Origin: Acarospora socialis
Taxonomy: Eukaryota; Ascomycota; Lecanoromycetes; Acarosporales; Acarosporaceae
NCBI GenBank assembly: GCA_025617375.2
Contig: JAMYGW020000005.1
Span: 1,922,001-1,986,000 of the forward strand
Length of the DNA: 64,000 nt
Direction of reading: 5' to 3'
Below, piece after piece: positions 57,801-64,000 of this stretch. The stretch's first letter is position 1, and the number at the start of each line of letters is the position of its first letter. The notes below the pieces were generated by a model. The model was not told the origin of the DNA and searched no databases. It saw only the letters and a program-made list of their open reading frames with translations. The translations under genes were made by a program, and so were the position numbers.

Positions 57801-60118
57801 CTCTTTCTCTTAGATGTACAGGGAAATACAAAGAGGCCAAAGATTGGGTTCGCAGTGCTCTACGTATCAAAGAAGTTGTGCTAGGAGCAGACCACGAGGA
57901 GACTCTGCACGGTGTTTGGCTTCTTGGTGTGCTACTATTGGGCCAAGACAAACTTGATGAAGCTGAGTGCTACATCCGTCGAGTGCTGAGAGCTTACATG
58001 GAGCGCAACGGGCCGAGTCACGTAAATACTATGCGGTGCTACCGTGATCTCGGGTCTCTACTTGCTCGCAAAGGAGCTTATGTTGAAGCAGAGGAAGCAT
58101 ACACGAAAGCATTGGTGGGGACCACGGCGATACTCACCGAGAAGCATCCCGAGACTCTGGAAATTGCAGCCGAAGTTATATTTCTCCGGTATAGGTATGG
58201 CTGGGCGACTTACCCTGAAATACTCACAGAGCTTGAACGTCTCTCTTTGACAGCAAGTCAAGTTATGGGTATAGACCATCCATTCGTGTTGCGGGCTATG
58301 TATATCAAGAGTTATGTGAAGTGTACGCAAGGCCAATCCGAAGAGGCCCTCAGCATTGGCAGAGAGCTGCTTAAAGCGAGAGAACGGGTGCTAGGTCCAA
58401 ACCACCCATATACCTTATCGAGTCTGCATCACCTTGCCTGGATTTTGTATAATCAGAAAGACTTTGAGCAAGCGGAGGACGTTTGTGAGAAGGCTTTGGC
58501 AGCCAAGGAAATCAACCCAGGTCTAGAAGATTTAAATACCCTAGGGACGATGCGCTTGCGCCTGATGGTTGTCCGTGCTCAAAATCGACATGAGAGGGTG
58601 TTACAGTTGAAAGACGAACTCCTTGAGCGACACGAATCCGTGTTGGGACTGGAGCATGCAAGTGTATTGTGGATCCTGACCGAGGTCGGAGATTCTTTGA
58701 ATAGGTTAGGGAGATTTGGAGAAGCCGAGCAGCAACTGCGCCGAGTCTACAACAGCTACCAACAAGCCTCCGATGTGTATGAATCTGGCTTCCTGAAGAT
58801 GCAACACCGCTTTGGGACAGCTTTGGCTCACCAAAGTAAGTTCGGCGAAATGGAGGAAGTCTCAAGGGTCTGTCTCTCACGCCAAGTGGCGAAGATGGGG
58901 GAGGAACACAAGAGTACGGTAGAATCTCGGATTGATCTTGCGGTGGCTCTGGGAGGACTTCAGAGGTTTGCAGAAGCATCAGATGTCGGTCTTCATATCG
59001 TGGCTATCGTGGAACGGGAGAAAGGTACTGGTGATCCATTGACCTGCTCGGCGCTGAAGGCTTGGTTGAGCGATGTAGGGAAGGACTCAAGCTTCCGGGG
59101 CTCGACCATTGAACTACTGCTACGATGGAGAGAAGACTTAGCCCAAGTACATCACAAGGATGCTTGTGATGCATTGGTGATGATCGCCCGAGTATTCGAG
59201 GGTAAGGAGAGCCAGCATGCAGAAGAGAGCTATTCGACGGCTCTCAAGCTGACAGAGAAGCTCTATGGGCCAGATGCAATCGAGGTTATGAAACTGAAGC
59301 TAGAGCTGGGCAGGACCGTCTTTAATCAAGGCAGATATAGTGAATCTGCCGTTATATTGAAGCAGTGCGTCGAGTATCTTGAGACGAAATTAGGCGAGAA
59401 AGGCCCAATTACGCTGGGAGCGTATTCATCCTTGGCCAATGCTCTGTCTCTGAGCGGCTTAACTGATGAAGCTGAGATGTACGCACGCAGAGGCATGGCA
59501 AGCCGGTCAAGAGTCTCTGGAGAAAAAGGCAGAGACACTCTCCATTCCAAGGGAGACCTGGGAGTCATACTACAACGTGCGGGTAAGTACACCGAATCTG
59601 AAGAGTTTCTCCGCCAATCACTGGCTCAACTTGAAGCCCTGCCGGGGCGAGGAGATGCATACATACCAGGATATCAGATGGCCCTAGCCATGACGCTTAG
59701 TGCACTAGGCAAGAATGAAGAAGCCGAGCAGTTAGCCCAAGCCGCATTTCACGGTGACTCCGCAAATTCTGGACTGGAACATCGCAATACCTTCGAATGC
59801 CTGAGCGTATTGGCTCGCATGTTACGCCTACAAGGCAAATACTCCGAAGCCAAGAAGTTGGCACAACAGGCTCTGGATGGACAGCTTCGCGTCTTAAATG
59901 AGCAGCATCCGGAGACTCTCACTACTTTGATGGAGCTGGCATATATCTACCGTGCCCAGGGACGAGAAAATGATGCTTTGAAGACCGCCCGAGACGTATT
60001 GGATGGCCGAAGACGGATGCTGGGAAGTCAGCATCCATTAACAGTTGAAGTGGACCAGTTTCTTGATAATGATGTCGAAGCTTCTGAAGCTCCCGAAACC
60101 TCCCCAGCGAAACCATGA
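54838..60118 (+). CDS. NLR/STAND receptor: SesB hydrolase, NB-ARC, tetratricopeptide repeats (NLR2)
   Basis: Seven exons (54838-54893, 54941-55400, 55469-55525, 55581-55877, 55928-56120, 56208-56346, 56398-60118; introns 47-87 nt) give 1640 residues. The N-terminal SesB alpha/beta-hydrolase has LDIVFVHGLFGHPRETWT, the nucleophile Ser183 in FVAHSLGGIVVKD, YGIVFLGTPHRGS and a His in IPADHRRM; such domains act as lipase-like effectors. NB-ARC follows from VPFERDPDFTGRE: P-loop GLGGVGKS at 396-403 across an intron, Walker B WLLIVDNVDD, RNBS-B WILITSRS, GLPL-like YLPLAITQAAAY, and an MHD-like IHRFVQLA. A TPR array of about 900 residues (VLGADHEETLHG, VLGPNHPYTLSS, DEAECYIRR) ends the protein. Exon joining keeps a single frame throughout. 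The TPRs are diverged, unlike those of NLR1. Confidence 0.85.
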
Positions 60119-61573
60119 TCCGTCTCAAGGAGTACGAACGTTTAGATCCACCCTAGGACATGGTATAGAGGGTGTCATATGCCAGAGCTTCCATATTCGA
60201 CGCCCCAGAGAGGCAGACGAACGAACTTTGCCCCTCTATCTGCATCATGGTGGGGTTGAAGAGAGCATACTCTCTCACATCACTCGCGAACAGCCGTGAC
60301 CATCTGGCTTTGAGGGTGGGGATGGATGAACCGGGCCGTCACAACTCCCTCACCTGACTTAAAGAGACCAACAAACTTACGCACCAACAAGTCCGTGTGC
60401 GATGTTCGCATCGCTCGCCGCCAGCCTACTACCTAAAGCAGCTCAGTTAAAGAGAATGCACCCGACTGAGCTGAAGCCAAAGTCCAATAAAGGCCACAGT
60501 AATACGGCGCTTAGAACCCACTTCAACCCACAGATGAATGGCTGAAAGGAGCAAAACATGGACCGCAAGTGATATCCTCCTCAAACTGCTTCACGCTTAA
60601 CGCAGCGCGATTCTCTACGGAGATGTCACAGCAAGGGGTTCCTCCCCGGATCCTTCAATCGAACGTCACACCCAATGTGCTCAAGCCCCCAACTCCACTA
60701 GTTCCTTGAATCCCGGAGACTGTTACAGCGATATTGCATCGCTAGACTACCGCTCACCCATCACGCGCCACTCGATGCCCACCATCCCGAGCCTCTGAAA
60801 GGAATTCCCGCGTACGCGAGAAGACGGAGCGTCGCGGCGGCCGTTTGAGGATTGTAGCCGAACCAGGTTTCGCGTATGTGCCGGCGGCGGCCAGGGCCGA
60901 TTGTTATGAGGGATCGTGGAGGCCGGCTTTGAAGGCGCAGTCGGAAGGTCGAATTCATTACATCGGTGGAAGATTTGTATTGCTCCAGTAACAACCAGGC
61001 GTGACATGCGGAGGAGGGGGTTGGCGGTTGCTATGGGTGATATAAGGAGGGCGACGGAGGAGAGGCGCGGATTTGGTTGGGCGATACGTATAGGACGGGT
61101 GTCAGCTGGGTCAAATGCTGCTAGAAAATTCTGAAGCGTAGCTGGGCCGGTGGACGTGTGAATGGATGGAAGGCTGAAGGTAGGGATGTGCGAGGAGTAG
61201 TTGAGGCTGTCGCAATAATGTATGCATACATTAAGAAAGTACAACAGCCCTGATAACTGTCCTCTCGAATGTCCTATCATGTAGAAAGATATAAGACGAT
61301 CCCTACTGCAATAGCCTACACGCCGGAACACCGGTATGATGGAGCAAGACTGCGGGGACGTCCGAATGAGACCGTCTGGATAGAGCACAGAGATCATCAA
61401 CCCACAAGCAACTACTGCGCAGGTAGATGTTGCAGTCTTGTCAGATCTACCACGAGAGAAATCTTTCCTGCGGTCACATCGCTGTAAGCCTTGTAGCTAG
61501 TCTCAATGATTGAGCGTGTCATACCTGATTGAAATAAAATGAAATAAAAAATAAATATATTTTGTTGTTGGCG
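60119..61573. other. Intergenic downstream of NLR2
   Basis: About 1.4 kb. A 217-codon minus-strand frame (60747-61400) has no family motif and I do not accept it. At 61507-61522 there is a 16-base exact copy of part of the U6 3' region. The AT-rich tract 61530-61562 precedes the U6 B-box. Confidence 0.4.
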
Positions 61574-61584
61574 AGAATCGAACC
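61574..61584 (-). promoter_or_regulatory. TFIIIC B-box downstream of U6
   Basis: On the U6 strand it reads GGTTCGATTCT, one mismatch from the B-box consensus GGTTCGANTCC. It lies about 20 bases beyond the U6 T-run. An external downstream B-box is known for yeast SNR6, so this is probably its counterpart rather than a tRNA fragment; I found no matching 5' tRNA half. Confidence 0.65.
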
Positions 61585-61603
61585 CAGCACCCTCAGAATG
61601 TGC

Positions 61604-61708
61604 AAAAAATTTTGAGCTTCTCTTTGATTGAGCGTGTCATCCTTAGTGCAGGGGCCATGCTAATCTTCTCTGTATCGTTTCAAATTGACCAAGTGCCCGA
61701 AGGCAGAA
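61604..61708 (-). ncRNA. U6 spliceosomal snRNA
   Basis: The minus strand carries the U6 core intact: a 5' stem-loop (TGCCTTCGGGCA), GGTCAATTTGAAACGATACAG, the ACAGAGA box, AGATTAGCATGGCCCCTGCA, and GATGACACG of the U4-pairing/ISL region. Then come CTCAATCAAAGAGAAGC and a run of six T at 61604-61609 as Pol III terminator. U6 pairs with the 5' splice site and forms the catalytic metal site of the spliceosome. No intron interrupts the gene. The exact 5' end is placed by the stem-loop and by the TATA box about 25 bases upstream. Confidence 0.95.
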
Positions 61709-61727
61709 GAATAACAGCTCATTTAAT

Positions 61728-61734
61728 AAATATA
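61728..61734 (-). promoter_or_regulatory. TATA box of U6
   Basis: TATATTT on the U6 strand, roughly 25 bases before the inferred transcription start, the spacing used by Pol III at U6 genes. Confidence 0.7.
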
Positions 61735-63218
61735 CCCAAAGTAAAATTCTGTAAATCTTTTACCAGAGCAATGCACCCTCCTACAGGTATGTCTTCAGTT
61801 GCCACAAATAAGTAGTTCATAGATTATTAGATCCTGACATCGGACGTAGTGATAGAGTCTTCAATACAGTTGTTCACTTGGAGTACTCCGAGAAGAGTCT
61901 ATATATTAGCCATTACTAACTATTAGCAGGGTAGCCGAGTCATAAGTCAAGAAGCCATTGGAACCCTCCACATGTATAGGCATAGCACCGTGCGCTTGAG
62001 ATATCATAGCGCCCAAAAGCAAAGCCATTTCAAACACCGTCGGTTGACTCTAGTCGACTTGTGTTCCTAGAGAACATGCTTCTCGTGGTTCGCAAGTGAA
62101 GATCGATTTCGGTTTGGTAATTGACATCCCCGGAAAGCATCGGTGCAGCGCCTAACAAATAGGGTAACTGTGTCGCGACTATCTCCAGTGTACGCCGGGG
62201 TTTGCGCTGCGATTTCTTGCCAAAGCCGAGGAGGGTCTGGTTGCTGCTGACGTTCACTCGGGAGAAGAATATGACGAATCCGATCGGGTCGCAGTGTATC
62301 TTCGGATTGGTGGTTGAAGTCGAGCAAACTGATCAAAAACGGCTTCCTCCATCTCCTCAGTCGTGATCACATCACCTCTACCTCTTATTGCGTGCTCGAG
62401 GTTCGTAACGGCGTCGAAGTCAACATCCTTGATGCTGTCATCGTCCTGCTCTGGTGTCACCGCTGCTCCTGTGTCCTGACCGCTGACCGCATTGGTGTGA
62501 CTTGATGTTTGCTCTGAGAGGACATCAATTGGAGCTCATCACCACGAACCAGCACAATAGCGTTGGTCGCAACACACCTAGCCTGGTACTGTAACTCTTC
62601 CCGCCATAAGCCCTTTTCTCAGCCAGTGTGCATCCCATCCCGTCCCCTGACGTATCACCCTCTCCAGTCTCAAACGCCGCAACGCTGCTGCCCAAGCCCA
62701 CATATGGTGCATAAACAAGCACCAACCTCATCCCTATCCACCTGCCTGCCTTGATCGGCAATCACACGTCCATACGCCCTTCAACGTGCAAACCGGCTGA
62801 CGGTAGGTACGGAGGGCTTTGTACAAAGTACTATCGGAGGGGTTTCTTATTGCGATTTGGTCGATATTGAAGTAAGGTAGTCAATGGTCTACCATGCAAA
62901 GAGAAGCATGTATGCATCTTGGATAACTATGGTTTGAAACAGCAAAAAGGAGTCCATGATACACCCTCGCCATCTGAGCGGCACGCAAGGTAGCAAACTA
63001 GCCTCATGCGATATAATTTCCGCCCTACGATCCCGAAAAGCCGGAAAGGAGCTCGAGTTTATCAGTTTGATACTCTCAGTAATCTCCAGGTAACTATAGA
63101 CCTTAGGGGGGGGCTACATCTGTCACCGAAGTGACAAAATGTGCATCCTGGACCCAAGTACTGGAGTGCGATGCGATACGCCAGTGATCCACATTACGCC
63201 ATTCCATGTCGTTGGCCC
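61735..63218. other. Intergenic with degenerate coding-like segments
   Basis: About 1.5 kb. On the minus strand, 62030-62460 and perhaps up to 62760 contain several overlapping open segments. One has an acidic stretch (DDDSIKDVDFDAVTNLEHAI); another has RPRRTLEIVATQL-like basic sequence. They do not join into one frame by obvious introns and match no family I know. They may be remnants of an old gene. Confidence 0.3.
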
Positions 63219-64000
63219 CTAACCAAATTTGTACAACGTTTGCTTCTTCCCCTTGTTCCCTTTCTTCTTCCCTCCACCTCCTCCTCCTCCTTCTGCAAAC
63301 GCATCACTTTCGTTCTCACTCGCAGCAGCAGCAAGGCCTTGAAAGGCGTTCGAGCTCGACGACGTGCCATTGGCCCAAGGATTCGCACCAGGCGCAGTGT
63401 TCTGATTCCAGCGCACCGCACCACTCGCGTAACCAAGCATGGTGGTATTCGGTTTCGGCGCGGCAGGCAGGGCGGGAAAGGCATCTGAATTCGCCGCATT
63501 TGCGGTTCTAGTGAGTGGGGGCTTGGATGACGGACGGGAAGTGGTGGGTGAAGGCCGCGAGGAGGAGGAGGCGGAAGGAGTGAGCCAGGGTGTGGCGCCT
63601 ACTCGGCCGGCACCTGCGCGGTTGACCGATGCCGATGTCGATGCGGCGGGCGGCATGGGCGGGAAGGGGTTGGCGGCCGCGGCGTTGCCCCAGCTGCCGT
63701 GGCGACTTACCGCCGAGCGCGAGGACTGTTGGGTTGAGCTTTTGAGTTTCAGCACGCGTCGTCCACCGCCGCTTCCGAGGACGGAGGCGGAGGTGGAGGC
63801 CGAAGAACCGGGCAGGATGCCGCTGGGTCCGGGAAGTGTGGGGTAGTCTTCATTGATGGCGCGCCAGTCGTTCCAGGCTTTGAGGAGGTCGCTGCGCTTG
63901 GTGTCGCTTTCGTAGATCTCGGCGAGCTCTTTGATCAGTTTGCCGAGGTCGGCGGAAGGGACGTCAAAGAGGGAGAAGAAGGTGTCGATCAGTTGCGAGG
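63219..64000 (-). CDS. HEL2: C-terminal part of HEL2/ZNF598-like RING E3 ligase (partial)
   Basis: A minus-strand frame is open from the window edge (64000) to the stop at 63219; about 260 residues are visible, and the start and RING domain lie outside. Hel2 ubiquitinates stalled, collided ribosomes (uS10, uS3) to start ribosome-associated quality control. The visible part has a helical segment (LIDTFFSLFDVPSADLGKLI ... SDLLKAWNDWRAI), a long Ser/Pro/Ala-rich linker, then NSDAFPALPAAPKPNTTMLGY with VRWNQN, and the basic end GKKKGNKGKKQTLYKFG. This FPALP plus KGKK..LYKFG ending is what I know from filamentous-fungal Hel2 proteins. Confidence 0.75.
   Translation of the reverse strand, partial: SQLIDTFFSLFDVPSADLGKLIKELAEIYESDTKRSDLLKAWNDWRAINEDYPTLPGPSGILPGSSASTSASVLGSGGGRRVLKLKSSTQQSSRSAVSRHGSWGNAAAANPFPPMPPAASTSASVNRAGAGRVGATPWLTPSASSSSRPSPTTSRPSSKPPLTRTANAANSDAFPALPAAPKPNTTMLGYASGAVRWNQNTAPGANPWANGTSSSSNAFQGLAAAASENESDAFAEGGGGGGGKKKGNKGKKQTLYKFG

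Noticed and set aside
60747-61400. 217-codon minus-strand open frame downstream of NLR2
   Set aside because: No recognisable family and no splice structure that extends it; composition looks non-coding.
61560-61604. 3' half of a tRNA next to U6
   Set aside because: The T-arm-like GGTTCGATTCT has no 5' tRNA half; its position after a Pol III terminator fits a U6 downstream B-box better.

Overview
The window is nuclear DNA of a filamentous ascomycete (Pezizomycotina). This rests on short introns of about 47-90 nt with GT-AG ends, and on fungus-specific genes: BIG1, CSI2, a sphingolipid C9-methyltransferase, a 161-residue tropomyosin, PAN1, an NRPS-like adenylation enzyme, and STAND/NLR proteins with SesA, SesB and HeLo-type domains. 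The class within Pezizomycotina cannot be fixed from sequence alone. Gene models below were assembled by joining exons at splice sites so that frame and family motifs stay intact. None is supported by transcripts.

Layout. 0.7-7 kb: RBR ubiquitin ligase (+), MARVEL membrane protein (-), four-span membrane protein (+). 8.6-14 kb: an accessory patch with an NRPS-like adenylation protein lacking its carrier and reductase parts, a relic of the C-terminal end of a highly reducing polyketide synthase, and a CorA-like membrane protein. 14.8-23 kb: PAN1 (+), RPB11 (-), nitronate monooxygenase (+). 24.7-35 kb: a large DEDDy exonuclease-domain protein (+), a SesA-NB-ARC-TPR NLR (+), an F-box protein (-). 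35.7-50 kb: a housekeeping block with sphingolipid C9-methyltransferase (-), a small secreted protein (+), a small unknown protein (+), a securin-like protein (-) divergent from tropomyosin (+), RRP17 (-) divergent from BIG1 (+), FCF1 (-), CSI2 (+) and a SET protein (-). 52-60 kb: a HeLo/kinase-like gene followed in tandem by a SesB-NB-ARC-TPR NLR, with a 166-bp MITE between them and a foldback repeat just upstream. 61.6 kb: U6 snRNA (-) with a TATA box upstream and a TFIIIC B-box downstream of its T-run. 63.2-64 kb: the C-terminal part of the ribosome-collision ubiquitin ligase HEL2 (-), running off the window.

How the genes fit together. Several housekeeping functions recur: actin/endocytosis (PAN1, tropomyosin), cell wall (BIG1, CSI2), ribosome biogenesis and quality control (RRP17, FCF1, HEL2) and the RNA machinery (RPB11, U6). 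The most unusual content is the set of fungal innate-immunity or incompatibility type genes: two NLRs with different N-terminal effectors but the same P-loop-splitting intron, one with nearly identical TPR units, and a HeLo/pseudokinase gene beside the second NLR. That neighbourhood also holds the only two clear small inverted-repeat elements I found, and it is the best candidate for an undescribed system.
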